From Cyclobacteriaceae bacterium (GTDB taxonomy: Bacteria; Bacteroidota; Bacteroidia; Cytophagales; Cyclobacteriaceae), in the NCBI GenBank assembly GCA_020832305.1, contig JAFIEV010000089.1:372001-436000 (forward strand): a DNA stretch of 64,000 nucleotides, given 5' to 3'. Numbering within the stretch: the stretch's first letter is position 1; every line of letters begins with the position of its first letter. The notes beneath the pieces were generated by a model that was not told the DNA's origin, made no database searches, and was given only the letters and a program-made list of their open reading frames with translations. Positions 25,245-33,991 of the stretch are shown piece by piece. Position numbers and translations under genes: made by a program.

Positions 25245-26240
25245 TTACTTTGCCTGATTGGCCGTGATGGCCACCATATTTACTATATCCTCGACTGAGC
25301 AACCCCTTGACAAGTCATTCACCGGCGCTGCCATACCTTGTAAAACCGGGCCAACGGCTTCTGCACCTGCCAGCCTTTGAACAAGTTTATATGCGATATT
25401 GCCAGACTCCAGGGAAGGAAAAACAAGTACGTTGGCCTTTCCGGCAACCGGGCTGCCAGGTGATTTTTTCAGACCTACTTCCGGCACCAATGCAGCATCT
25501 GCCTGCAATTCACCATCTATCAGTAAGCCAGGCTCTTGTTGCTGTACTATGCGGGTGGCTTCAACCACTTTATCTACCATAGGATGTTTTGCACTGCCTT
25601 TGGTTGAAAAACTCAGCATGGCAAGGCGAGGCTCTATGCCTGCAATATCACGCGCCGTCTGTGCGGTTGCCATAGCTATTTCAGCCAGTTGTGACGCATC
25701 CGGATCGGGATGAACGGCACAATCGGCAAATACCATAATTCCATCATCTCCAAAATGTTGATCTGGCAAGATCATGATAAAGGCCCCTGATACCACCGAG
25801 ATTCCCGGCTGTGTCTTGATAAACTGAAAAGCCGGCCGCAATACATCACCGGTGGCATTGTCGGCCCCTGCCACCTCACCATGGGCATCGCCGTTTTTTA
25901 TCATCATTACGGCAAAGTACAATGGATCATTTAAAAGCTGTTCAGCGCTGTCATGGTCGAGCCCTTTGCTCTTCCTTATTTCCAACATCTTATCAATGTA
26001 AGCCGATCTTTTATCTGAATTCAAAGGATTTATCAGCGTAGCTTTTTCAATATTTTTTAAACCCAATTTGTGGGCTTTGGATATTATTTCATCAGGACTG
26101 CCCAACAATACAATGTCTGCCAAACCTTCCTGCAGAACAATATCAGCGGCCCTGAGGGTTCTATCCTCCAGACTCTCAGGTAATACAATGGTTCTTTTAG
26201 CCTTTTTGGCCCGTTCCCGAATGGACTGCATGAGATTCAT
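25245..26240 (-). CDS. pta: Phosphate acetyltransferase
   Basis: 331 aa from ATG 26240, the usual size of a minimal Pta. An earlier in-frame start would add 28 residues without homology. It interconverts acetyl-CoA and acetyl phosphate. Motifs: RAKKAKRTIVLPESLEDRTL at the start, HGEVAGADNATGDVLRPAFQ near residue 120, KGSAKHPMVDKV near 205, ELQADAALVPEVG, and the end GPVLQGMAAPVNDLSRGCS. First gene of the operon with the dehydrogenase and ackA; a weak promoter-like TAACTTG lies about 35 bases upstream. Confidence 0.96.
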   Translation of the reverse strand: MNLMQSIRERAKKAKRTIVLPESLEDRTLRAADIVLQEGLADIVLLGSPDEIISKAHKLGLKNIEKATLINPLNSDKRSAYIDKMLEIRKSKGLDHDSAEQLLNDPLYFAVMMIKNGDAHGEVAGADNATGDVLRPAFQFIKTQPGISVVSGAFIMILPDQHFGDDGIMVFADCAVHPDPDASQLAEIAMATAQTARDIAGIEPRLAMLSFSTKGSAKHPMVDKVVEATRIVQQQEPGLLIDGELQADAALVPEVGLKKSPGSPVAGKANVLVFPSLESGNIAYKLVQRLAGAEAVGPVLQGMAAPVNDLSRGCSVEDIVNMVAITANQAK

Positions 26241-26457
26241 AGTCGAAAAAATTTTTGCCCTTATTTCAATTTGAATGCAAGTTAGGTATTTTATCATGAT
26301 TTGCATAAATATCATATACAACATGTAATATTTCTATATTCTTGAAAGGATTTTGGAGTCTGTCAGCTGGTAGTTCGTAGCTCTGTGCTCGTAGCAATGA
26401 CATACGTTGTTTGGTGTGAGTTGTTGAATCGTTTAGTTGTTTAATTGGTGGCACCTA

Positions 26458-26516
26458 AGGAATGACAAGGTAATTCTTTACCCTACCTGTTGGAGGAGTT
26501 TTCTCCGACAACCATC
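26458..26516 (+). repeat. Dispersed hairpin H1, copy 2
   Basis: Nearly identical, in reverse orientation, to 4171-4219, including the flank AATTCTTTACC. The arms are TGTTGGAG and CTCCGACA. Confidence 0.75.
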
Positions 26517-26667
26517 CCCATATATAAAGTTCGAAGCTCGTAGCTCTTAGAAAAAATCCATAAAAAGATGACCATCGAAACTAAAACATTCCAATACAGC
26601 TTCATTTGCCATGAAAGGTCTATTTTCATTAAGCCGCCCAGTGAAAATATCCATTGAGGTACCTGAA

Positions 26668-26693
26668 CTTGTTGGTGGAAAAACACCAACAAG
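26668..26693. repeat. Hairpin H2, copy 2
   Basis: CTTGTTGGTG-GAAAAA-CACCAACAAG, the exact reverse complement of 5785-5810. Confidence 0.8.
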
Positions 26694-26764
26694 GGGAAGG
26701 GTACAAAAGGCGTGGGTGGATATGAATGATGAGTTGTTGAGCTTCCCGTAAGTGTAGCGAAACA

Positions 26765-26902
26765 GAACTCGTAGCCCGAGGCTCGTAGCTCGTAGCGGGA
26801 TTTTCGTTGTGACATACCGCGTTATAAACGCTGCTTAACGGAGTTGAAAAAGCAAATTATGTTTAGTGTTTTGGTCTGCGTCCTCGTTTTAAAACGAGGA
26901 CG
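26765..26902 (-). repeat. Dispersed module M, copy 2, with 24-bp perfect palindrome
   Basis: The reverse complement aligns with 4490-4613. Its right end is a perfect palindrome, CGTCCTCGTTTT followed by AAAACGAGGACG (26879-26902). Copy 1 keeps only one arm of it (AAACGAGGAC), so the palindrome was either gained here or lost there. Confidence 0.7.
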
Positions 26903-26905
26903 ATT

Positions 26906-26957
26906 ATAGGTTATTCTTTTCCCTCCCTGTTGCTGGAGTTTTCTCCAACGACCTCCC
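26906..26957 (+). repeat. Dispersed hairpin H1, copy 3
   Basis: Variant core CCCTGTTGCTGGAGTTTTCT then CCAACGACC, preceded by GGTTATTCTTTTCC as in copies 1 and 2. The arms pair over 10 positions with one wobble and one mismatch. Confidence 0.7.
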
Positions 26958-27049
26958 CCATCCATGGAATACATGACTACGTAATACGTAATTGGTGATG
27001 GGTTTTGAGTTCAGTTGTTTTGGGTTTGTTTGCGGTTAACGCTTAATAT

Positions 27050-27079
27050 TTTTAACGTTTAACGATTTTAACGTTTAAC
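27050..27079 (+). repeat. Tandem repeat of TTTTAACGTTTAAC
   Basis: Two identical 14-base units with a 16-base period (27050-27063 and 27066-27079), preceded by a related GGTTAACGCTTAA. Each unit contains the self-complementary core TTAAACGTTAA-like string. Confidence 0.7.
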
Positions 27080-27081
27080 AC

Positions 27082-27112
27082 TCCCTGTTGCTGGAGTTTT
27101 CTCCAACGACCA
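27082..27112 (+). repeat. Dispersed hairpin H1, copy 4
   Basis: Same variant core as copy 3 (CCCTGTTGCTGGAGTTTTCT, then CCAACGACC). It ends 13 bases before the stop codon of the radical SAM gene. Confidence 0.7.
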
Positions 27113-27125
27113 CTTAACTATTACA

Positions 27126-28124
27126 TTATAAATATAAACTGGGAATGTAATTCATGCCCTGAAATCTCCCGGTTTCCAAAAGCGCTTTTTCGACCAACCT
27201 GGTAATTTCAAAATTCTTTTTACCCCAGACCGGAGCGATAAGGTCATGGGCAGGAGCCTGTGAAGACATACGTTCTATGCTTATATCGGGCCGCAGCTGG
27301 GTTAAAAAATCAGCCAGAAGATTTACATACTCCTCCATAGTCATAAGATTGAATGATGAAGGATTCTTAATGTATTGTCCGGCCATAACAGAACCTCTCA
27401 GCACCTGCAATTGGTGCAACTTAAGGCTTTGAATGGGAAGTTCAGATAAACGGATGGCATGGCTGACCATATCCTCATAATTTTCGCCAGGCAAGCCGAG
27501 GATCAGATGAGCAGCTGTTTGCAAACCCCGCAAATGAACCTGTCCGATGGCTGCTACAGAAGCCTCATAATCATGCTGCCGGTTGATTCTACCCAGGGTT
27601 CGATCAAGGGTTGATTCAATACCAATTTCCAAAACAATTTCATAATCCTCATTCAATTTACTTAAATAATCCAAAATTGCATGGCTGAGGCAGTCGGGTC
27701 TAGTTCCGATTACCAGCCCTTTTATTTCAGGATGCCCCAGGATAGGCTCGTAAATTTTTTTCAGCGCCTGTATCGGCGCATAGGTGTTGGTATAGGATTG
27801 TAAATAAGCGACAAAGCCACAACCTGGATATTTGGGCTTAAAGAAATTTATTGCCTTATCGACTTGCTCAATAAAATTCAAACCAGGATCGCAATAACCT
27901 GGCCTGAATGAAGTGCCGTTGCAAAATGTACATCCGCCTCGGCCCAGATTGCCATCCCGATTTGGACAAGTAAAGCCGGCATCCAGCGAAATCTTCTGCA
28001 TCCTGAATCCATATTTTTGCTTAATCCATTGTGCATAGTCATTAAATGGTCTGTCCCCCTCCCATGAATATCTCCGGCTTGGTTTATCCCCTTCCATGGT
28101 ATGTTGTTGCTCAACTTCTATCAT
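27126..28124 (-). CDS. YhcC-family radical SAM protein (TIGR01212)
   Basis: 332 aa. The [4Fe-4S]/SAM motif appears as CPNRDGNLGRGGCTFC near residues 50-66, the characteristic wide-spaced cysteine pattern of TIGR01212/YhcC proteins, preceded by QKISLDAGFT. Downstream are FVAYLQSYTNTYAP, IGTRPDCL, LEIGIESTLDRTLGRINRQH and LILGLPGE, all typical of this Elp3-like branch. It is cytoplasmic. A role in tRNA or redox-related modification has been suggested for relatives; the reaction here is not established. It is monocistronic. Confidence 0.92.
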   Translation of the reverse strand: MIEVEQQHTMEGDKPSRRYSWEGDRPFNDYAQWIKQKYGFRMQKISLDAGFTCPNRDGNLGRGGCTFCNGTSFRPGYCDPGLNFIEQVDKAINFFKPKYPGCGFVAYLQSYTNTYAPIQALKKIYEPILGHPEIKGLVIGTRPDCLSHAILDYLSKLNEDYEIVLEIGIESTLDRTLGRINRQHDYEASVAAIGQVHLRGLQTAAHLILGLPGENYEDMVSHAIRLSELPIQSLKLHQLQVLRGSVMAGQYIKNPSSFNLMTMEEYVNLLADFLTQLRPDISIERMSSQAPAHDLIAPVWGKKNFEITRLVEKALLETGRFQGMNYIPSLYL

Positions 28125-28440
28125 ATCAGTTCCCTATTTCAAAAATATTCAACAGTATGCCATATTTTCCCTAAAAATGAATTTGTTTTAAACGTATTTT
28201 CAAAACATAAAATTTTGCCAAAAACGTCAATACAAAATATAAAATCTGGCAGGAAAACCAAAATCAATATATAATTCTAAATCACTGACTATCAATTATT
28301 TTTGTCGATAAATATTGCAAAATAAACAGAAATTGCCTACTTTTGCAAATCATTTCTATAAGCCATTAAAAATACCAAAAGTCTGATCATAACAACTACC
28401 TGACTAAATTACAATTCATTAATACCATCAAATTTTATTC
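28125..28440. other. Intergenic region with divergent upstream sequences
   Basis: 316 bp of AT-rich DNA between the radical SAM gene and a small + strand gene. It contains one clear promoter (28315-28345). No palindrome or other gene seen. Confidence 0.6.
28315..28345 (+). promoter_or_regulatory. Bacteroidota-type promoter
   Basis: TTG (28315-28317), 20-base spacer, then TACTTTTG (28338-28345), matching the TAnnTTTG -7 box. It lies about 95 bases before the small gene at 28441. Confidence 0.75.
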
Positions 28441-28668
28441 ATGCATCATTCTGAAATGATTGAAGTCATCGTTAATGAGGACACGAAATTTACTCTATGT
28501 CTTTACAAAAACGAAAATCTTCGTTTTATCAAATTTTATGATCCTATTGGGCGACTATTATTTGCTACATCTAAAAGATTAAACCAGGTAAATATTCCTG
28601 CCGGACCGGTAGTAGTTAATGTACTTACTACTTTAAACAACATACATACCTTGCGCATCGACCGATAA
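28441..28668 (+). CDS. Small hypothetical protein (75 aa)
   Basis: 75 residues with alternating beta-like strands (IEVIVNEDTKFTLCLYK, FIKFYDPIGRLLFATSK, VVVNVLTTLNNIHTLRI). No signal peptide or family recognised; the pattern looks like a short beta sandwich with a G-R turn, somewhat like a secretion-tail domain without a leader, but that is weak. A good phylum-type promoter sits upstream. It precedes the nucleotide-sugar dehydrogenase, which has its own promoter. Confidence 0.55.
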   Translation: MHHSEMIEVIVNEDTKFTLCLYKNENLRFIKFYDPIGRLLFATSKRLNQVNIPAGPVVVNVLTTLNNIHTLRIDR

Positions 28669-28724
28669 AAGCAATCATTACTATAATTTATTAATGAAAA
28701 ATTCAAATATTTGGCAACAAAATA

Positions 28725-28732
28725 TAATTTTG
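28725..28732 (+). promoter_or_regulatory. -7 promoter element of nucleotide-sugar dehydrogenase gene
   Basis: TAATTTTG ends only 4 bases before the ATG at 28737, so transcription would begin at or next to the start codon. No well-spaced -33 TTG was found (one lies 11 bases upstream). Confidence 0.55.
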
Positions 28733-28736
28733 CCGA

Positions 28737-30026
28737 ATGTTTGATTTATTGGTTCGTAAAGAAAGTAAAATAGCTGTCGTGGGTCTGGGATATGTAGGCC
28801 TTCCGGTTGCCCTTGAGATGTCGCGCAAGTATCGTGTGACTGGTTTTGATATCAATGCAAAACGCATAGAAATGATGCGTTTGGGAATTGATCCCAGCAA
28901 TGAATTGGAAGCAGAGGATTTTAACGGATGTGACATCCATTTTACCGCTACTATTGAAGATCTGCGCGAGGCATCTTTTTACATAGTAGCCGTTCCGACA
29001 CCCATAGACAAGCATAAAAATCCTGACCTGCGGCCATTGTTATCAGCCTGTAAAACCGTTGGTTCAGTGCTTTCAAAAGGCGATATTGTGGTTTTTGAAT
29101 CTACTGTATATCCGGGATGTACTGAAGAGGATTGCGCACCTGTATTGGAGGAATATTCAGGGTTAAAGTTTGGCCGTGATTTCCAACTGGGCTATTCTCC
29201 GGAAAGAATTAATCCCGGTGACAAGGAACATACTTTCACCAAAATCATTAAAGTGGTATCTGCCAGCGATCAACCTACACTTGATGTTGTTTCGAAAGTA
29301 TATGAAAGCGTAGTACTCGCCGGTGTATACCGGGCCAGTAGTATTAAAGTTGCAGAAGCTGCCAAAATCATCGAAAATACTCAAAGAGATCTCAATATTG
29401 CCCTGATGAATGAGCTTTCGCTTATTTTTAAAAAGATGGACATAAATACCTATGAGGTTTTGGAAGCAGCAGGCACCAAATGGAATTTTCTGAAGTTTTT
29501 CCCGGGTCTTGTAGGCGGTCATTGTATCGGCGTAGATCCTTATTATCTCACCTATAAATCAGATGCCCTGGGTTACCACAGCAGGGTGATCAATGCCGGA
29601 AGAATAGTCAATGACTCAATGGGCGCGCAGATAGCCAGGGAGGTGGTGCAATACCTTATATCAAAAGACAAATCTCTTAAGCAAACAAGGGTACTGGTAA
29701 TGGGTGTTACCTTTAAAGAGAATGTATCTGATATTCGGAACTCTAAAGTACCCGATGTAATTCATGAGCTTAGGTCATTTATGGTTAATGTTGATGCCGT
29801 TGATCCAAATGCAGACACTGAAGAATTTCACGAAGAATATGGCATACAATTAAAAAATGTTGCCGATGGAAAATACGATGCTTTAATTCTGGCGGTTAGT
29901 CATGAAGAATATCTCAACCTGCATGAAGATTTTCTGGGTGAAATACTGGTAGAGGATGCCGTGGTATACGATGTTAAAGGCATACTCAAAAACCGTCAGC
30001 TAACATTTGCTTACCGAAGCCTGTAA
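28737..30026 (+). CDS. UDP-sugar 6-dehydrogenase (TviB/WbpA/WbpO-like)
   Basis: 429 aa. NAD-dependent oxidation of a UDP-HexNAc C6 to the uronic acid, for surface polysaccharide precursors. Domains: Rossmann fold with VVGLGYVGLPVALEMS near residue 14, VAVPTPIDKHKNPDLRPL, central domain with VFESTVYPGCTEEDC and KVAEAAKIIENTQRDLNIAL, the catalytic Cys in GLVGGHCIGVDPYYL near 262, and a C-terminal UDP-binding domain (VLVMGVTFKENVSDIRNSKV). These match UDP-GlcNAc/GalNAc dehydrogenases rather than UDP-glucose dehydrogenase. It is isolated, with no glycosyltransferase next to it. Confidence 0.93.
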   Translation: MFDLLVRKESKIAVVGLGYVGLPVALEMSRKYRVTGFDINAKRIEMMRLGIDPSNELEAEDFNGCDIHFTATIEDLREASFYIVAVPTPIDKHKNPDLRPLLSACKTVGSVLSKGDIVVFESTVYPGCTEEDCAPVLEEYSGLKFGRDFQLGYSPERINPGDKEHTFTKIIKVVSASDQPTLDVVSKVYESVVLAGVYRASSIKVAEAAKIIENTQRDLNIALMNELSLIFKKMDINTYEVLEAAGTKWNFLKFFPGLVGGHCIGVDPYYLTYKSDALGYHSRVINAGRIVNDSMGAQIAREVVQYLISKDKSLKQTRVLVMGVTFKENVSDIRNSKVPDVIHELRSFMVNVDAVDPNADTEEFHEEYGIQLKNVADGKYDALILAVSHEEYLNLHEDFLGEILVEDAVVYDVKGILKNRQLTFAYRSL

Positions 30027-30380
30027 GGCATTTAATGAGCAATCACTTTTTTAATTATTTTTTACTGAATACTCCGTGTATTTTGCAGGGTTTGTTGATC
30101 CTGAACAAATTGCCTTCACCAGCTTTGTCTTTTAACCTATACTGCCTTCATATTATCCGGTAAAAACAGAGAAATCACCAATGGCAATTTCTCTGCAACT
30201 AAGGGTTGTTTGATTGAGTGCTGATAAATCTGCTGTTGTTCAAGTAATTTTCATGCCATAGTATCGCACCATGTAAACAACTGAATATCAAATACTATTT
30301 AATCAGAATATGCAAGCAAAATGTGTAAACATTCTACAGGTTGACCATGATACGTGTCATTTTTTAAACAATGAAACCAG
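30027..30380. other. Intergenic region between convergent genes
   Basis: 354 bp. It holds a terminator for the minus-strand GH78 gene at 30161-30195. Otherwise AT-rich and without a gene. Confidence 0.6.
30161..30195 (-). terminator. Rho-independent terminator of GH18-GH78 operon
   Basis: On the reverse strand CAGAGAAAT, an 11-base loop, ATTTCTCTG, then TTTTTA. The 9-bp stem is perfect. It lies 186 bases past the GH78 stop codon. Confidence 0.75.
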
Positions 30381-32675
30381 CTATTTTTCCATAATTTCAA
30401 ATTCCCAGGTACCGCTGCTAATGTCATCAATAACGGCGCAGTTATGTTCCTGAATCCATTCTGCCTCTTTTTGATTGATGCGTACAACAGGACTGATAAA
30501 GTTATCCAAAGGCAAAAGTACCCTGGCTGAAGTGTTGGCCGGAAGGGTAAGTCTGTAGACAAACCTGCTGCCTGGCTCATTTTTAAAAGCTGCTTCTATT
30601 GCCCCCTTGATAGACGGACTCTTGAGTTGAGCTTCCTGCAAATTACCGGGGTTTGGCTTTATCTGAACTTTACGGTATCCCGGCTCCAATGGCTCAATGC
30701 CAAATATCTTTCGGGTGATGACATAAGCAGGAGATGCACCCCATGCATGGTTCCATGTCATGTTGCGTTTAAACTTCAGATCCCAGGCTTCTGAGGTGAT
30801 GGTAGTGCCAAAATTGATCATATTCAACCAGCTTCTGTCTGAATCTGAAGTAAGCAATTCATGAGCGTAATCTCCGGCACCCAGTGTATAAAGGGCATCC
30901 ATAAGGTACGGAGCGCCATATGGGCTGCAGGCCATTTCTTTACTTTTCAAAAAATTCTTAATGGTTTCGTGATGTGCCAAGGGCGCCAGACCAAAAGCTA
31001 CAGGAAACATATTGGCATGTAAGGAACTGTGTGCAACACCTTCCCCATCGCGGTACAATCCGCTTTCCTGATCCAGCAATAATTCATTGAATGACTTGTA
31101 TACCAGGGCTGATCTTTCAACGAAAAAAGCCTCATCTTCCTTTTTATTCAATATTTTGGCTATTTTGGCCATTAAGACCAGATTTCGATAATGAAAGGCA
31201 TTCACCACTGTATTGATGTCTGAAAAAACAAACCTATCTGTTTCTCCTTCTATACGTACACTTCCAAAATTGCTTCGGGGTACTTCTTCATTGGCGGGTG
31301 TTCCCTGCGGCCAATCGGTAATATCGCGAAAGATATTGCCGTAATAATGTATAGAAGCCAGAAATTCTGGTGTCACTTTCCCCGTTCGGGTACTTATCAA
31401 TCCATCTTCCCTGGCCAACGGCAGCAGGGTCTTTTTCTTAAATTCCTGATAATATTTCTCCAGGGCGCGAGTATTTCCTGTAGCCATGTAGTCAGCCCAG
31501 GCCATCAGGACCATGTGCAGATGCCATTCGGTAGGCCAACTGGGATTAAATAATAAAAACTCCATGGTATACCTTTGGATGGCAAATTCCCGATCGACAC
31601 AATAATGGCTGATCTGTTGTATATAAGCATCGGCTTCATAGGGCATCCTTTCACGGGTGCCATCTATATACAATCCCAGAAAAGGAGTAACCTTGAGGGT
31701 ATGTTTGCATAAATCCCAAACCTGGTTCAGGGCTTCATCGGAAGAGTTGAAGTCTGCCGCTTCATCATCAAACCTGTACAGGAGGGCGTGTTGCCGGACC
31801 TGCTGAGTGCTGAGTGGCCCGTTCCAGCCTTCAATTTCTGCATACCTGAAAGCGGCTACCTCAGGCATATGATCGGCCAGTACCTGACTGTTTGGATACT
31901 TCGAATATTGTCGCGGAAGATTGACCATATAATCGCTTAGCCCGCTACTCAGCGGAAGATCCACTTGTTTATAGGTAATCGATCCACCAGGACTCCGGTC
32001 TACAGAAGGGCCTTCTGACAGCTTTTCTCCCAGATGTATTCGTAAAGTATCGCCATCTTTTGCCCCTTCCAGGTATAATTTCAGGGTACCAAAAGCTGCT
32101 TTTTCAAATTTTACAAAATAATGACCCATTATATTACGCTCAACGCTTTCCGGTATAATATCATGATATCTCAAGGCCTGCCGGTTTTCAAGTACCAGCC
32201 GACCCGAAGGTTCCTGACCCTGTTGTACCCAACGGCTTTCACCCGGCCATTTCAAATCAGACGCAGAAAATTCCCCGGTGTAGAACATCTGTGACTCACT
32301 CCATTTACCGGCTTTATCCTGTTCGTTCCAACAACGTACTTTCCAATAATAAACTGTGTTTTCGGATAATGGAGGCCCTGCATAAGGCACTGAAAAAGAC
32401 TGATCGCTCAATATTTTTCCTGAGTTCCAGACATCGGGCTGACCTTTGGCCAGTTCCTTTTCAGAAGTTGCAAGCATAATCTGATAAGCGCTTTGGAGTG
32501 CGCCCAAACGGGTGTCGTTTATTGCCCAGCTCAATAAGGGTTTCGGCTGCGTTATGACCGATTCCCGTGGCACCGTAAGAAGTTCTACCATCAATCTCTC
32601 TGCCTGCCCATTATCGGACCGCTGGCATGAAAAAAGCCAGGAGGCCATCAATATCCATATTATAGATTTTTGCAT
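30381..32675 (-). CDS. Alpha-L-rhamnosidase, GH78 family lipoprotein
   Basis: 764 aa with a lipobox (WLFSC near residue 17), so anchored outside the cytoplasm. Layout of a GH78 enzyme: N-terminal Ig/Fn3-like domain (PKPLLSWAINDTRLGALQSA, TVYYWKVRCWNEQDKAGKWS), a beta-sandwich, then an (alpha/alpha)6 barrel with YIDGTRERMPYEADAYIQQI carrying acidic candidates for catalysis, and a C-terminal beta domain with EPGYRKVQIKPNPGN. It would release terminal rhamnose from pectin side chains or other glycans. The usual D-x-PQRxERxGW signature is relaxed. It is the second gene of an operon with the GH18 gene (18-base gap). Confidence 0.88.
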   Translation of the reverse strand: MQKSIIWILMASWLFSCQRSDNGQAERLMVELLTVPRESVITQPKPLLSWAINDTRLGALQSAYQIMLATSEKELAKGQPDVWNSGKILSDQSFSVPYAGPPLSENTVYYWKVRCWNEQDKAGKWSESQMFYTGEFSASDLKWPGESRWVQQGQEPSGRLVLENRQALRYHDIIPESVERNIMGHYFVKFEKAAFGTLKLYLEGAKDGDTLRIHLGEKLSEGPSVDRSPGGSITYKQVDLPLSSGLSDYMVNLPRQYSKYPNSQVLADHMPEVAAFRYAEIEGWNGPLSTQQVRQHALLYRFDDEAADFNSSDEALNQVWDLCKHTLKVTPFLGLYIDGTRERMPYEADAYIQQISHYCVDREFAIQRYTMEFLLFNPSWPTEWHLHMVLMAWADYMATGNTRALEKYYQEFKKKTLLPLAREDGLISTRTGKVTPEFLASIHYYGNIFRDITDWPQGTPANEEVPRSNFGSVRIEGETDRFVFSDINTVVNAFHYRNLVLMAKIAKILNKKEDEAFFVERSALVYKSFNELLLDQESGLYRDGEGVAHSSLHANMFPVAFGLAPLAHHETIKNFLKSKEMACSPYGAPYLMDALYTLGAGDYAHELLTSDSDRSWLNMINFGTTITSEAWDLKFKRNMTWNHAWGASPAYVITRKIFGIEPLEPGYRKVQIKPNPGNLQEAQLKSPSIKGAIEAAFKNEPGSRFVYRLTLPANTSARVLLPLDNFISPVVRINQKEAEWIQEHNCAVIDDISSGTWEFEIMEK

Positions 32676-32693
32676 ATTCGTATTTTTAAAATG

Positions 32694-33830
32694 TTACTCA
32701 TTCACTCCTGCCATAATCGACATAAGCCGCCCCTGGGAATCGTGGTAATATTGCCATGCCATCAGACCACCCAGCTGATTTTTTTTCACAAAATCCACCT
32801 TCTCCTGAACAGCCCTTTCATTCTCCCATGTTATAAAAATATTCTCCTTTCGATTTACAATATATGAGGCTGAGGCACTTTTATCCCAGTATACTTTATA
32901 AGCTTTATTTTTAAGCAAAACGTCTCGTATATGATCAAACGAAAGGTTTCTGTTTCTTAATTCCTCATAAGGTTCGCCAAACAATCCATGATTTTTACCG
33001 GTGTTTACCTTCCATCCTCTTCCGTAAAAAGCCACACCTACCACTATTTTTTCTGGTGGCACACCTGCTTTGATAAAACGATCTACCGCTGCCTGTGCCG
33101 ATTGCGGTTCAGGGTCACCCCTTGCATTGTACAAATTGCTATGATGCCCGGTAGTGCTGCTCCAGCCACCTCTGAAATCATAAGTCATAAGGTTCACCAG
33201 ATCAAGGTACGATTGCACCAATCCCATTTCGGTATTTTCGATCCAGGCATCATTAGCCCCTGTTGCTATGGTAAGCAGATAGGGCTTTGTACGGCCTTCA
33301 GCCTTTTGCAAACTATCGAGCTTTTCCCTCACCCGCTTTAAGGCAAATGTGAAATTTTTTTTGTCTTCAGTCCTGAATGGGTTGTTATCGCCTAACTGAC
33401 CCGGGTATTCCCAGTCATAATCAAGACCATCGAGACTAAATTTTTTTAAATACTCAATAGAGGAATTAGCGAATAACTCTCTTGACGATGCATTTAATAC
33501 CGCATCGGAAAAACCTTTTGACCAGGTCCAGCCTCCAACTGAAACCAGAATTGACAAATCGGGATTGACAGATTTCAGTTTGTGCAGCTTTTCAAAATTC
33601 ACTGTATTGGATAGCATAGTTGTGTCTTCCACCACCCGACCGTCAATTACATTGGCAAAGGCATAATTGATATGGGTTAGCAAGCGCGCATGATCTTCAT
33701 TAAAATCAATTGCTTGCCCATTATAGGCACCAACATATACGATAACCGCTTTAGGAGGGGAGGAAAAGCCGCTGAAAGGTAGAAGCCAAAGACATACAGT
33801 GCTGTAAATAAGGTATGTATTCAAATTCAT
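32694..33830 (-). CDS. GH18 family glycosidase (chitinase-like), secreted
   Basis: 378 aa from ATG 33830; a signal peptide follows (MNLNTYLIYSTVCLWLLPFS). An in-frame start 23 codons earlier would bury it. The TIM barrel shows NYAFANVIDGRV, the SVGGWTWSKGF strand and the catalytic DxxDxDxE motif as DGLDYDWEYPG, with MTYDFRGGW and GGLMAWQYYHD near the end. It is therefore an active-looking GH18 that hydrolyses chitin-type or peptidoglycan-related beta-1,4-GlcNAc bonds. It heads a two-gene operon with the GH78 enzyme and is divergent from the epimerase-GH28 pair. Confidence 0.92.
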   Translation of the reverse strand: MNLNTYLIYSTVCLWLLPFSGFSSPPKAVIVYVGAYNGQAIDFNEDHARLLTHINYAFANVIDGRVVEDTTMLSNTVNFEKLHKLKSVNPDLSILVSVGGWTWSKGFSDAVLNASSRELFANSSIEYLKKFSLDGLDYDWEYPGQLGDNNPFRTEDKKNFTFALKRVREKLDSLQKAEGRTKPYLLTIATGANDAWIENTEMGLVQSYLDLVNLMTYDFRGGWSSTTGHHSNLYNARGDPEPQSAQAAVDRFIKAGVPPEKIVVGVAFYGRGWKVNTGKNHGLFGEPYEELRNRNLSFDHIRDVLLKNKAYKVYWDKSASASYIVNRKENIFITWENERAVQEKVDFVKKNQLGGLMAWQYYHDSQGRLMSIMAGVNE

Positions 33831-33991
33831 ATAAAATGATTTTAGTCCATGTGGAAAACTAGCAATAATAATCTTAATCTCCGTGAAAAAATCTGACAAA
33901 CTAATGTTTGAAATATAGCCATTTTATTTTTTCCGAAGTATGATATTTGAATGGTATTTAAAACAGCGCAGAATCTTAATCCCTAAAGAAC

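Larger units (their letters stand above)
26241..27125. other. Non-coding repeat island 2
   Basis: 885 bp between the pta start and the radical SAM gene stop. After about 90 bp of pta upstream DNA it becomes a repeat mosaic: four kinds of unit shared with island 1 or internal to it, strings of GCTCGTAGCTCGTAG, and a tandem 16-bp repeat. No credible gene; open frames here cross the palindromes. Confidence 0.75.

Noticed and set aside
26266-26815. Open frames on the minus strand in island 2
   Set aside because: They run through hairpins and GCTCGTAG strings; no initiation context or motifs.
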